In this document: positions 16,625 through 25,855 of the stretch, piece after piece
How positions within the stretch are numbered: position 1 is the first letter of the stretch
Layout of the letters: each line of letters opens with the position of its first letter
Source of the DNA: Streptomyces seoulensis
GTDB lineage: Bacteria; Actinomycetota; Actinomycetes; Streptomycetales; Streptomycetaceae
Direction: 5' to 3'
Length of the DNA: 64,000 bases
Assembly: GCF_022846655.1 (NCBI RefSeq)
Contig: NZ_AP025667.1
Location: 1,029,001 to 1,093,000, forward strand
Made by a program: the position numbers and the translations under genes
The notes under the pieces: model-generated
What the model was told of the DNA's origin: nothing
Databases searched by the model: none
What the model saw: the letters and a program-made list of their open reading frames with translations, nothing else

Positions 16625-18469
16625 ATGACTCTGCCCGACACCTCCATGGCTCCGGCCGGCGCCGACCGCACCTTCCAGGTGGACCTGCGCGGCCTCGTCG
16701 ACCTCCTCTCCCATCACCTCTACTCCAGCCCCCGCGTCTACCTGCGGGAACTCCTGCAGAACGCGGTGGACGCCCTGACCGCCCGGTACGCACATGAACC
16801 CGCCGCTTCCCAGGGCGACTTCGGCATCCGGCTGTACGCCGACGGCTCCTTCGTACGCGTCGAGGACGACGGTGTCGGTCTCACCGCGGCCGATGTGCAC
16901 ACCTTCCTCGCCACGATCGGCCGCAGCAGCAAGCGCGCGGACCGCATAGCCGAGCAGCGCGGCGACTTCATCGGCCAGTTCGGCATCGGTCTGCTCTCCT
17001 GCTTCCTGGTCGCGGACGAGATCCACGTGCTGAGCCGGTCCGCCCGCACCCCCGGCGCCCCCGCCGTGGAGTGGCGGGGCCGGGGCGACGGCAGCTACAC
17101 CGTCCGCACCCTGCCTGCCTCCGCCCGTCCCCGCCCCGGCACCACCGTCACGCTGACCCCGCGTGCCGACGCGGCCGAGTGGACCGCCCCGGCCCAAGTG
17201 CGCTCACTGGCCCGCCACTTCGGCTCTCTGTTGCGCCACCCGGTGACCTTCGACGACGGCAGTTCCGGCCCGGCGCCCGTGAACCCCGAGCCCGCGCCCT
17301 GGACCCGTACCCACCCCACGCCCGGGGCCCGGTCCCGGGCGCTGGCCGCGTACGGCGAGGAGATCCTCGGGTTCACCCCGCTGGACACCATCGAGCTGGA
17401 CCTGCCGGCCGTCGGACTGAGGGGCATCGCGTGCGTCCTGCCGGACACGGTTCCCGCCGGGCGCCGTCACGGCCACCGCGTACACGTCAAGGGCATGCTG
17501 CTGTCCGAGCAGGCCGAGGAGATCCTGCCCGAGTGGGCGTTCTTCGTCCGCTGCGTGGTCGACGCCGAGAGCCTGCGCCCGACGGCGTCCCGCGAGGCGC
17601 TGTACGAGGACGACACCCTCGCCGCCGTCCGTGACGCCCTCGCCGAGCGGCTGCGCGCATGGCTCGCGAAGACCGCCGCCAGCGACCCCGACCTGCTCGG
17701 CCGCTTCCTCCAGGTCCACCACCTGGCGGTGAAGTCGCTCGCGGTGCACGACGACGAGATCCTGCGGATGCTGCTGCCCTGGCTGCCGTTCGAGACCACC
17801 GACGGGCACGCCACCCTGGACGAATTCGCGCGCGCCCACCGCAGCGTGCTCGTCACCTCCAGCGTGGAGGAGTTCCGGCAGGTCGCCGCGATCGCCTCGG
17901 CCGCCGGGCTCGGCGTTGTCAACGGCGGCTACACCTACGACCGCGAACTGGTTCACCGGCTGCCCGAGATCAGGACCGAGGTCACGGTGGCCGACCTCGA
18001 TCCGGCCACGCTCACCGCCCACCTGGACACCGTCGAACGTGAGACGGAGCTGGCCGCCGCGGCCTTCCTCGCCCTGGCCCGCGACGCCCTCGCCGTCTTC
18101 GACTGCGACGTGGCGCTGCGCACCTTCCAGCCCGCCTCCGCCCCCGCCCTATTGGTGGACAGCCGGGAGGCACGGCACGAGCGCACCCGCTCCCAACTCG
18201 CCCGAGAGCAGGAGGGCGGCCTGTGGGGCGACATCCTCGGCCACCTGCGCCAGGAGGCCCCGCGCGCCCAGCTCATCCTCAACCAGCTCAACCCGCTGGT
18301 CCGCACCGCCGTCACCATCGACGAACCCGAACTCGCCCGCACCAGCGCCGAAGCCCTCTACGGGCAGGCGGCGATGCTGTCCCGGCGGCCGCTCAGGCCG
18401 GCCGAGTCGAGCCTGATCAACCGCTCCTTCCTCGACCTTCTCGCCCACGCCCTGCGCAAGGACAGCTGA
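16625..18469 (+). CDS. HSP90-family ATPase (HtpG-like)
   Basis: A 614-residue protein with a GHKL ATPase domain of HSP90 type. RELLQNAVDA carries the catalytic Glu42 and Mg-ligand Asn46; VEDDGVGL and RGDFIGQFGIGLLSCF form the remaining nucleotide-binding motifs and the lid region. A middle domain and a divergent C-terminal region follow. It is unlike housekeeping HtpG in sequence but similar in length. No C-terminal MEEVD-like tail is present (it ends LLAHALRKDS). The start is uncertain: GTG 16622 and ATG 16625 are adjacent and neither has a good ribosome binding site. It ends two bases before the TPR gene, so the two are almost certainly one unit. Confidence 0.85.
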   Translation: MTLPDTSMAPAGADRTFQVDLRGLVDLLSHHLYSSPRVYLRELLQNAVDALTARYAHEPAASQGDFGIRLYADGSFVRVEDDGVGLTAADVHTFLATIGRSSKRADRIAEQRGDFIGQFGIGLLSCFLVADEIHVLSRSARTPGAPAVEWRGRGDGSYTVRTLPASARPRPGTTVTLTPRADAAEWTAPAQVRSLARHFGSLLRHPVTFDDGSSGPAPVNPEPAPWTRTHPTPGARSRALAAYGEEILGFTPLDTIELDLPAVGLRGIACVLPDTVPAGRRHGHRVHVKGMLLSEQAEEILPEWAFFVRCVVDAESLRPTASREALYEDDTLAAVRDALAERLRAWLAKTAASDPDLLGRFLQVHHLAVKSLAVHDDEILRMLLPWLPFETTDGHATLDEFARAHRSVLVTSSVEEFRQVAAIASAAGLGVVNGGYTYDRELVHRLPEIRTEVTVADLDPATLTAHLDTVERETELAAAAFLALARDALAVFDCDVALRTFQPASAPALLVDSREARHERTRSQLAREQEGGLWGDILGHLRQEAPRAQLILNQLNPLVRTAVTIDEPELARTSAEALYGQAAMLSRRPLRPAESSLINRSFLDLLAHALRKDS

Positions 18470-18471
18470 CG

Positions 18472-21396
18472 ATGCCGACCGCACCCCGGACCACCGACGA
18501 GCTGTACCAGGCTCTCCGCGAGAACGACGGGCGCCCCTACGGCCGCACCCGCACCGTCGCCGCCGAAGAACTGGCCGAGGCTGCCGAGCAGTTCGGCGAC
18601 CCCAAGCTGCTCGCCGTAACCCTCATGGACCTCCAGGAGGCGTACGCCTACGGCGCGGAGCCCCGGAAGTCGCCCGTCGTCTTCGCCCGCATCCTCGCCC
18701 TCTTCGACGAGCAGCCCGACGTCTTCGACGCCTCACTGCGCCACTCGCTGTTCTGGCGGTTCAAGTGGGTGGGGAACGCCCTGCGCGCGATCCCCGAGGT
18801 CCCGCTGACCGCCCTGCGCCAGTGGCTGACCGAGATGCGGGAGCGGTACGAGAAGGCCGACCTCGGCCTCCAGCCCTATTACGGGCAGTCCTTCCAGTTC
18901 GCCGCCCACACCGGTGAGGGCACCGACCTCGCCTACGAACTCTGGGCGAGCCGCACCCGCACCCCGCTCAGCGACTGCGAGGCGTGCGAGATCTGCGAGC
19001 GGGCCCGCCACCACCTCGCGGCGGACGACGATGAGCGGGCGCTGGACATCTGGGAGCCCGTCCTGGCCGGCAAGGAGTCCTGCCAGGAGGAACCGGCCCG
19101 CTCCGTCTCGTACGCGCTGCTGCCCCTGGTGCGCACCGGCCGCGCCGACCGGGCCCGCGAGCTGCACCTCTCCGGGTACCGCGCCTGCCGCCGCAACCCC
19201 TCGATGTCCGGCGAGGTCGGCCGGCACCTGGAGTTCTGCGCACTCACCGGCAACGAGGCGCGCGGCCTGGAACTCCTCGCCGAGAACCGGAACCTGTTCG
19301 AGGAGGTGCACTCCCCGCTGGACCAGTACGACTTCCTCACCGGCGTCGAAGTCCTCCTCCGACGCGTCGAGGCCATCGGCCACGGCGGGCTGCCCGCCGC
19401 GGGACCACCCGGCCGCGCCTGGACGGTCACCGCCCTGCGCGCCGAGGTGCGCGACCGCGCCGACGACCTCGCCGCCCGCTTCGACGCCCGTAACGGCACC
19501 ACCGCCCACACCGACCGCCGCCGCGCCCGCCTCGACCGCGCCCCGCTCCTGGAGAAGCTCGAACTCACCCTGCGCACCCGCACCCTCGACGACGTGGCCC
19601 CGGCCGCGCCCGTCGCCGTACCCGCGGCGGACCTCGCCGAGTCGCTGCCCGCGCTCATCCTGCGGGCGCGGGAGCTGGAGCGGGAGGGGCACCCGGACGA
19701 CGCGGCCCACTGGGCGCGGCTGCGCGCCCTCGTCGCCGCCCCCGGCTACGCCCATCCCGACGACCCCGCCGTGGGCCCGCTCGCCCGGCTTCGCGCCGAC
19801 CTGCTGACCGACGAGGCGGAGCAGGCGGGCGAGAAGAACCGGTTCGAGGCCGCCGCGGCCCTCCAGGAGGAGGCCGCCGCCCTGTACGACGAGGCCGGGG
19901 AACCGGCTGCCGCGGCGGTCGCCCGTGCCCGCGTCCTGCTCGCCCGGGCCCAGCTCACCCCGGAGGGCGCCGTCGAAGGGACCGAGGCGAGGACCACCGC
20001 GCTGACCGCCGCCCACGCGGCGATCGTCCGCCTGCAGGAGGAGACACCCGGCCTGGCGCCATACCAGGAGGCCCGGATGCTGCGTCTGCGGGTGACCGCG
20101 CTCGCCCTGCGGTTGCAGGCGTCGCGGAACGAGGAGCACGGTGCGCCGGTCCTCGCCGAGGTGGATCTGCTGCACGCGTTCGCCACCCGGCACGACCTCG
20201 CCGGCCAGATCTCCGGCGCCCTGATGATGCGGGCTAGCACCCACGCCCTCTCCGGGGACCTGCCCGGCGCGGTCACCGAACTCGACGCCCTCGTCGACCG
20301 GCTCAGGGCGCACGGGCCCGACTGGCACCTGCCCCGCACCCTCGGGCTCCACGGCCGTGTCCACCTCGGACTCCGGGACGCCCGGGCGGCCCACGAGAGC
20401 CTGACCGAGGCTCTGCGCCTGGCCGCCGAACAGCCCGCCCGTCACTCCGGCACCGCCCGTCTCCACGCCGATCTGGCGCAGGCGTACCTGGGCCTCGGCG
20501 AGCCGGACGAGGCACTGCGGCACATGACCCGCTCGGCCGAGCTGGATCTCCGCGACGGCAACCGCGTGGACGCGTTCTGCGCCTACACCGACGTGGCCCA
20601 CCTCAGCCTGGACCTCGGCCGCGAGGAGGACTGCATCGCCCTGTTCGACTCCCTCCTCGCCGAACCGGACGTCGTCCGCGGGGAGGTGGACGACCGGCTG
20701 GTGGCGCAGCTCCGCCTGGCCCGCGCTCGCGCGTTCCACGCGGCGGACGACCTGGGGGCCGCCATGGCGGAGTTCGCCGCGCTCGCCGCCGAGTCGGCGG
20801 CCTGGGACGACGACCCGGGCAGTCACGCCATGATCGCCGCCGAGACGGCCGTACTCCTCGCCGAGTCGGGCGAATTCCCCCGGGCCCGCGAGGCCGTGGA
20901 CCAGGCGCTCGCCGCTCACTCCCGTGCCCCGCGCTACGACCGGCTCAGCGGTGCTCTGCGCGAACTCGCCCGCCTCCAGGCCGAGCGGCAGGGCCCCGAA
21001 GGACTGGCCGACGCCCTCGCCCTGCTCGCCGACGCGGGCCGGATCGCCGACGAGGCCCGCGCCGCAGGTCATCAGGCCCGAGGCCGCTCCCTGGACACCG
21101 CCCTGGCCTATGAGTACGGCCGGGTCAACGCCTATGCCCGCCAGTACGAGGACGCGGTGACCGCCCTGGAGAAGGCCCTCGCCCTGCTCGGAGAGCCGGG
21201 GCCCGAGTCGGGGAGCGCCGCCGAGTGGGCCGAGTGCGTCCGGTTCGCGGCCGCCGTGGAGGGTCTCCACCAGGAGCGCCGCCACGACGCCCGCGCCCGC
21301 CTCACCGCGGCGATCACCCTCCTGACCGCCGCCGGACACACCGAGGAGACCGGGGAATTGGCGAAGCTGGAGGACCGGCTGGCCAGGCGCACGTAA
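18472..21396 (+). CDS. Large TPR-repeat protein paired with the HSP90-family ATPase
   Basis: A 974-residue all-helical, Ala/Leu/Glu-rich protein with many TPR-like helix pairs, clearest in the C-terminal half (for example PGAVTELDALVDRLRAHG, AHESLTEALRLAAEQPARH, QAYLGLGEPDEALRHM, EDAVTALEKALALLGEPG). No enzymatic domain, signal peptide or membrane segment is evident. An N-terminal module has a Cys cluster (DCEACEICERARHH) that could bind metal. AAGGA within the end of the HSP90 gene serves as its ribosome binding site. By analogy with eukaryotic TPR co-chaperones it may bind the adjacent HSP90-like ATPase; this is inference from gene order only. Confidence 0.8.
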   Translation: MPTAPRTTDELYQALRENDGRPYGRTRTVAAEELAEAAEQFGDPKLLAVTLMDLQEAYAYGAEPRKSPVVFARILALFDEQPDVFDASLRHSLFWRFKWVGNALRAIPEVPLTALRQWLTEMRERYEKADLGLQPYYGQSFQFAAHTGEGTDLAYELWASRTRTPLSDCEACEICERARHHLAADDDERALDIWEPVLAGKESCQEEPARSVSYALLPLVRTGRADRARELHLSGYRACRRNPSMSGEVGRHLEFCALTGNEARGLELLAENRNLFEEVHSPLDQYDFLTGVEVLLRRVEAIGHGGLPAAGPPGRAWTVTALRAEVRDRADDLAARFDARNGTTAHTDRRRARLDRAPLLEKLELTLRTRTLDDVAPAAPVAVPAADLAESLPALILRARELEREGHPDDAAHWARLRALVAAPGYAHPDDPAVGPLARLRADLLTDEAEQAGEKNRFEAAAALQEEAAALYDEAGEPAAAAVARARVLLARAQLTPEGAVEGTEARTTALTAAHAAIVRLQEETPGLAPYQEARMLRLRVTALALRLQASRNEEHGAPVLAEVDLLHAFATRHDLAGQISGALMMRASTHALSGDLPGAVTELDALVDRLRAHGPDWHLPRTLGLHGRVHLGLRDARAAHESLTEALRLAAEQPARHSGTARLHADLAQAYLGLGEPDEALRHMTRSAELDLRDGNRVDAFCAYTDVAHLSLDLGREEDCIALFDSLLAEPDVVRGEVDDRLVAQLRLARARAFHAADDLGAAMAEFAALAAESAAWDDDPGSHAMIAAETAVLLAESGEFPRAREAVDQALAAHSRAPRYDRLSGALRELARLQAERQGPEGLADALALLADAGRIADEARAAGHQARGRSLDTALAYEYGRVNAYARQYEDAVTALEKALALLGEPGPESGSAAEWAECVRFAAAVEGLHQERRHDARARLTAAITLLTAAGHTEETGELAKLEDRLARRT

Positions 21397-21414
21397 CAGG
21401 GAACCACCACCCGA

Positions 21415-21460
21415 CCGGGCCCGAGGACAGCTCCCCGCCGTCCTCGGGCCCGGCTTTTTT
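21415..21460 (+). terminator. Strong intrinsic terminator after the TPR gene
   Basis: A perfect 14-bp stem (CCGGGCCCGAGGAC pairing with GTCCTCGGGCCCGG) with an 11-base loop is followed by CTTTTTT. Confidence 0.92.
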
Positions 21461-21702
21461 CGGCCACGGGCCTGCGGTTCCCGTACGGCCGACAACGGCG
21501 CGGGCGCTTGCGAGATGATGCTGTTTCGGTCGCCAACAGGTCGCCAGAGCTGCGGATTTCGTAGGTGAACAGCCATTGACGTGATGGTTTTCGTCGGTGT
21601 TCCATGCAGCGCCGGGAGCGAGACGTACGACACACAGCGAGCCGCCGGAGGCGATACCGCTCCCGCCCGAGTCCTCACCGCACGAGTCGATCGGACCGCC
21701 GC

Positions 21703-23100
21703 ATGACCGACACGCTCCGTCCCGCCGAGCCCGCCACCGCCGCAGAGACCGGCGACGGGAGGCAGAAGCTCAAGCGTTCCATCGGCGTCGTCGGCGGCAC
21801 CCTGCTGACCCTCTCCTGCGTGACGCCGGCCTCCACCCTCTTCGTGGTCGTCCCCGACCTCTTCGGCACCCTCGGCACCGCGACCGCCCTCACCATCGCC
21901 ATCGGCTCCCTGCTCTGTATCGCCGTGGCCTTCTGCTACGCCGAGCTGGGCACCCTCATCCCGAGCGCGGGCGGCGAGTACGCCATGGTCTCCACCCTCG
22001 CCGGACGCCTCGCGGGCTGGCTGGTCTTCGTGCTGTCACTGCTGGTCGTCGTGATCGTGCCGCCCGTCATCGCCATGGGCACCGCCGACTACCTCGCCCC
22101 CCTCGTCCACCTGGACCCCGCGCTCACCGGCGCCGCCGTCATGCTGCTCGCCACCCTCGCCGGACTGCTCGACCTGCGCGCCAACGCCTGGATCACCGGC
22201 GTCTTCCTGGTCCTGGAGGTGATCGCGGCGGCCGTCGTCGCCGTGCTCGGCTTCTCCCACGCCCACCGGGGCCCCGGCAGTCTGGTCTCCATGGAGGTGG
22301 CCGGAGCCCACGGCACCGACCCTGTCACCGCCGCGCTGATCGTCTCCGGCCTCGCCATCGCCCTCTTCGTCACCCAGGGCTTCTCGACCGCCGTCTACCT
22401 CTCCGAGGAACTGGAGCACCCCCGCCGCGACGTGGCCCGTACCGTGCTCGCCACCCTCGCCATCTCCACCGTGATCATCCTGGTGCCGGTCGCCGCCATC
22501 ACCCTGGGCGCCACCGACCTGGCCGAGCTGACCGGCGGCGACCTCAGTGCCATGGTCACCGCCTGGTCCGACACGGCCGTCGGCACCTTCGTCAGCCTCT
22601 GCGTCGCCCTCGCCATCGTCAACGCGGGCATCGTGATGGTCATCCAGAACTCCCGCGTCCTGTTCGCCTCCGCCCGCGACAAGGCATGGCCCGCCCCGGT
22701 CAACGGCCTGCTGTCCCGGCTCGGCCGCTTCGGCTCGCCCTGGGTCGCCACCCTCGTCGTCGGCGTCCCCGGCGCGCTGCTCTGCTTCGTCGACCTGGAC
22801 ACCCTCTACGGCGTCACCGGGGTCTCCGTCACCGCCATGTACCTGCTCGTCGCCATCGCCGCCCTGCTGGGCCGCCGCGACACCCACCGGCACACCGCCG
22901 CCTGGCGGATGCCGCTGTGGCCGGCCGTGCCCGTCCTGCTCATCGCCGTCCTCGGCTACGTCCTCGTCCAGCAGGACCCCGCCTACCTGCTGTGGACCGG
23001 CGGCATCACCGCCGTCGCCACCCTCTACTGGGCCCTGTACCTGCGGCCCCGCCGCGACACCCACTGGCTGGTCTCGCTCCCCGAGGACACCCGGGCCTGA
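21703..23100 (+). CDS. APC-superfamily amino acid/polyamine permease
   Basis: A 465-residue integral membrane protein with about 12 hydrophobic helices. The first segment is typical of APC transporters (IGVVGGTLLTLSCVTPASTLFVVVPDLFG) with AELGTLIPSAGGEYAMVS after helix 2, the substrate and cation site region. It probably imports an amino acid or amine by proton coupling; the substrate cannot be told. ATG 21703 is preferred over an ATG at 21604 because the extra N-terminus would be an Arg-rich non-conserved stretch. It is a single gene behind its own promoter region and the terminator at 21460. Confidence 0.85.
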   Translation: MTDTLRPAEPATAAETGDGRQKLKRSIGVVGGTLLTLSCVTPASTLFVVVPDLFGTLGTATALTIAIGSLLCIAVAFCYAELGTLIPSAGGEYAMVSTLAGRLAGWLVFVLSLLVVVIVPPVIAMGTADYLAPLVHLDPALTGAAVMLLATLAGLLDLRANAWITGVFLVLEVIAAAVVAVLGFSHAHRGPGSLVSMEVAGAHGTDPVTAALIVSGLAIALFVTQGFSTAVYLSEELEHPRRDVARTVLATLAISTVIILVPVAAITLGATDLAELTGGDLSAMVTAWSDTAVGTFVSLCVALAIVNAGIVMVIQNSRVLFASARDKAWPAPVNGLLSRLGRFGSPWVATLVVGVPGALLCFVDLDTLYGVTGVSVTAMYLLVAIAALLGRRDTHRHTAAWRMPLWPAVPVLLIAVLGYVLVQQDPAYLLWTGGITAVATLYWALYLRPRRDTHWLVSLPEDTRA

Positions 23101-23218
23101 CCCGACTGCCGCTACCGCGCCCGCAGTACACCCGACCGGGCCCGTACTCCCGAAGGAGGGGCGGGGGTTCAGCCCGGCGGCACCGCCCGGCGGCCGGTGC
23201 GGCCCGTACCGTTGGGTC

Positions 23219-25855
23219 ATGGATCTCCGAGTGCCCCGGCCGCTGACAAGGCCCCGGCGGGCGGCCGCCGCGCTGGGGGCCGCCGTGCTGCTGGCCCTCA
23301 CCGGCGTCTGGCCGGCGGCCGCCGCCGACACCCCCCGCGCCCACCGCGGCGACCGGGTCCTGACCATGGCCGACGGCACCCGGGTGGACACCTCCTACTT
23401 CACCTCCGGGGGCGGCGGACGCCGGCCCGCCGTGCTGCTCGCCCACGGCTTCGGCGGCAGCAAGGACGACCTGCGCGCCCAGGCGGAGGACCTCGCCGGT
23501 CACGGATACGCCGTACTCACCTTCTCGGCACGGGGGTTCGGGCACTCGGGCGGCAAGATCGGGCTCAACGACCCGGCGCACGAGGTCACCGACGTCTCCC
23601 GGCTCATCGACTGGCTGGCCACCCGGCCCGAGGTCCGCCTCGACAAGCCCGGCGACCCGCGCGTGGGCATCGCGGGCGGCTCGTACGGCGGGGCGATCTC
23701 CCTGCTGGCGGCCGGACACGACCCGCGCGTGGACGCCATCGCGCCCGCCGTCACCTACTGGGACCTCTCCGACGCCCTGTTCCCGAACGGCGTGTTCAAG
23801 AAGCTGTGGACCGGCGTCTTCTTCAACTCCGGCGGCGGCTGCGCCCAGTTCGAGCCCGCGCTGTGCCGGATGTACCAGCGCGTCGCCCAGTCCGGCGTCC
23901 CCGACGCCGACGCCCGCGCCCTCCTCCAGCGGCGCTCACCCTCCGCCGTGGCCGACCGGATCAAGGTCCCCACCCTGCTCTTCCAGGGCCAGACCGACTC
24001 CCTGTTCACCCTCGCCCAGTCCGACGCCGCCGAGCGCGCGATCAGGGCCAACGGCGCCCCCGTCGAGGTCGACTGGATCGCGGGCGGCCACGACGGGGGA
24101 GACCTGGAGACCGACCGGGTCCAGGGGCGGATGCGGAACTGGTTCGACCACTACCTCAAGGGCGAGACGGCGACCGGCACCGGGCCCGCCTTCCGGATCA
24201 CCCGCACCGGAGGCGTCGACTCCACCGACGGCAGCACCCGCAGCCGGGGCGCCACCGCCGAGACCTACCCCGGCCTGCGCGGCGACCCGCGCACGATCCC
24301 CCTCGGCGGCCGCGAGCAGCGCGTCACCAACCCGGCCGGCGCCAGCCCGCCCTCCGTCTCCGCCCTGCCCGGCCTCGGCGGCCTCGGCGGACTCGCCCAG
24401 CTCTCCGCCCTCGGCACCGGCGTCTCCCTCGACTTCCCCGGCCAGTACGCCAAGTTCGACGCGAGGCCCCAGCGCACCGCCCTCCGCGTCACCGGCTCCC
24501 CGACCGCCCGCGTCCACGTCAAGGCGACCACCGACGACGCGGTCCTCTTCGCCAAGCTCTACGACGTCGGCCCCAGCGGCAGCCAGGTGCTCCCCGGCCA
24601 GCTCGTCACCCCGCTGCGGATCACCGGTGCCAGGTCCGGCAAGGACGTCACGGTCACCCTCCCGCCCATCGACCACGAGGTGCAGCAGGGTCACCGGCTC
24701 CGCCTGGTCCTGGCCTCCACCGACCTCGGCTACGCCTCCCCGACCACCCCGGCGACCTACACGGTCTCCCTCAAGGGCCCGTTGAGCGTGCCCACGGCAC
24801 CCGCCGTCACCACCGCGGCCACCCCGCTGCCCGCCTGGGTGTGGTGGCTGCCCCTCGCGGGCGCCGCCGCGGCCCTGGCCCTCCTCCTCACCGCCCGCCG
24901 CCGCACCACCGCCCCGGCCCCCGATCCCGAGCTGGCCGAAGTGCCGCTCGTCATCACCGACTTGAGCAAGCGCTACGCCCGCTCGGCCGACCGGTACGCC
25001 GTCCGCGACCTCTCCTTCCGCGTGGAGAAGGGCCAGGTGCTCGGCCTGCTCGGCCCCAACGGCGCGGGCAAGACCACCACCCTGCGCATGCTGATGGGCC
25101 TGATCCGCCCCGACGGCGGCGAGATCCGCGTCTTCGGCCACGCCATCCGCCCCGGCGCACCCGTCCTCTCCCGCGTCGGCGCCTTCGTGGAGGGCGCCGG
25201 CTTCCTGCCCCACCTCACCGGCCGGGAGAACCTGGAGCTGTACTGGCGGGCCACCGGCCGCCCGCCCGAGGACGCCCACCTGGACGAGGCCCTGAAGATC
25301 GCCGGACTCGGCGACGCCCTGGCCCGCGCGGTACGCACCTACTCCCAGGGCATGCGCCAACGCCTGGCCATCGCCCAGGCCATGCTGGGCCTGCCCGACC
25401 TGCTGATCCTGGACGAGCCCACCAACGGCCTCGACCCGCCCCAGATCCGCGAGATGCGCGAGGTGCTGATCCGCTACGCGGCCGCCGGACGCACGGTCAT
25501 CGTCTCCAGCCACCTCCTGGCCGAGGTCGAGCAGTCCTGCACCCACCTGGTCGTCATGGACCGGGGCCGGCTGGTCGAGGCGGGCCCGGTCCGGGACATC
25601 GTCGGCTCCGGCGACACCCTGCTCGTCGGCACCGGCACCCCCGTCGCCGAGCCGGTGGTGGAGAAGGTGGCCGCGCTGCCCGGCGTCGCCTCCGCCGTAC
25701 GCGCCGAGGACGGGCTGCTGATCCGTCTCGGACCCGGCGGCAGCGCGGGCGAACTGGTCGTGGACCTGGTCCGGCTGGAGGTGCCCGTGGTCTCGGTCGG
25801 TCCGCACCGGCGTCTGGAGGACGCCTTCCTCACCCTGATCGGAGGCTCCGCGTGA
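23219..25855 (+). CDS. Fusion of exported X-Pro-peptidase-like hydrolase and ABC-transporter ATPase
   Basis: An 878-residue two-part protein. Residues 1-36 are a signal peptide or anchor. Residues 45-330 are an alpha/beta hydrolase of CocE/X-Pro dipeptidyl-peptidase type with nucleophile Ser155 (GGSYGG), Asp260 and His291, followed by a PepX-C-like jelly roll. A membrane helix (about 538-560, ending RRR) leads to a complete ABC ATPase: Walker A GPNGAGKT at 612-619, signature YSQGMRQR, Walker B LLILDEPTNGLD and a switch His (SSHLL). The topology implies the hydrolase outside and the ATPase inside. TACCGT lies six bases before the ATG, so the mRNA may be leaderless. The stop overlaps the permease start. 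The ATPase half is bacitracin/nod-type (ABC-2). Confidence 0.88.
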   Translation: MDLRVPRPLTRPRRAAAALGAAVLLALTGVWPAAAADTPRAHRGDRVLTMADGTRVDTSYFTSGGGGRRPAVLLAHGFGGSKDDLRAQAEDLAGHGYAVLTFSARGFGHSGGKIGLNDPAHEVTDVSRLIDWLATRPEVRLDKPGDPRVGIAGGSYGGAISLLAAGHDPRVDAIAPAVTYWDLSDALFPNGVFKKLWTGVFFNSGGGCAQFEPALCRMYQRVAQSGVPDADARALLQRRSPSAVADRIKVPTLLFQGQTDSLFTLAQSDAAERAIRANGAPVEVDWIAGGHDGGDLETDRVQGRMRNWFDHYLKGETATGTGPAFRITRTGGVDSTDGSTRSRGATAETYPGLRGDPRTIPLGGREQRVTNPAGASPPSVSALPGLGGLGGLAQLSALGTGVSLDFPGQYAKFDARPQRTALRVTGSPTARVHVKATTDDAVLFAKLYDVGPSGSQVLPGQLVTPLRITGARSGKDVTVTLPPIDHEVQQGHRLRLVLASTDLGYASPTTPATYTVSLKGPLSVPTAPAVTTAATPLPAWVWWLPLAGAAAALALLLTARRRTTAPAPDPELAEVPLVITDLSKRYARSADRYAVRDLSFRVEKGQVLGLLGPNGAGKTTTLRMLMGLIRPDGGEIRVFGHAIRPGAPVLSRVGAFVEGAGFLPHLTGRENLELYWRATGRPPEDAHLDEALKIAGLGDALARAVRTYSQGMRQRLAIAQAMLGLPDLLILDEPTNGLDPPQIREMREVLIRYAAAGRTVIVSSHLLAEVEQSCTHLVVMDRGRLVEAGPVRDIVGSGDTLLVGTGTPVAEPVVEKVAALPGVASAVRAEDGLLIRLGPGGSAGELVVDLVRLEVPVVSVGPHRRLEDAFLTLIGGSA

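Noticed and set aside
18733..21678. 981-codon minus-strand open frame opposite the TPR gene
   Set aside because: Gly/Val/Gln-rich antisense translation with no domain; runs through a strong terminator for the sense gene.
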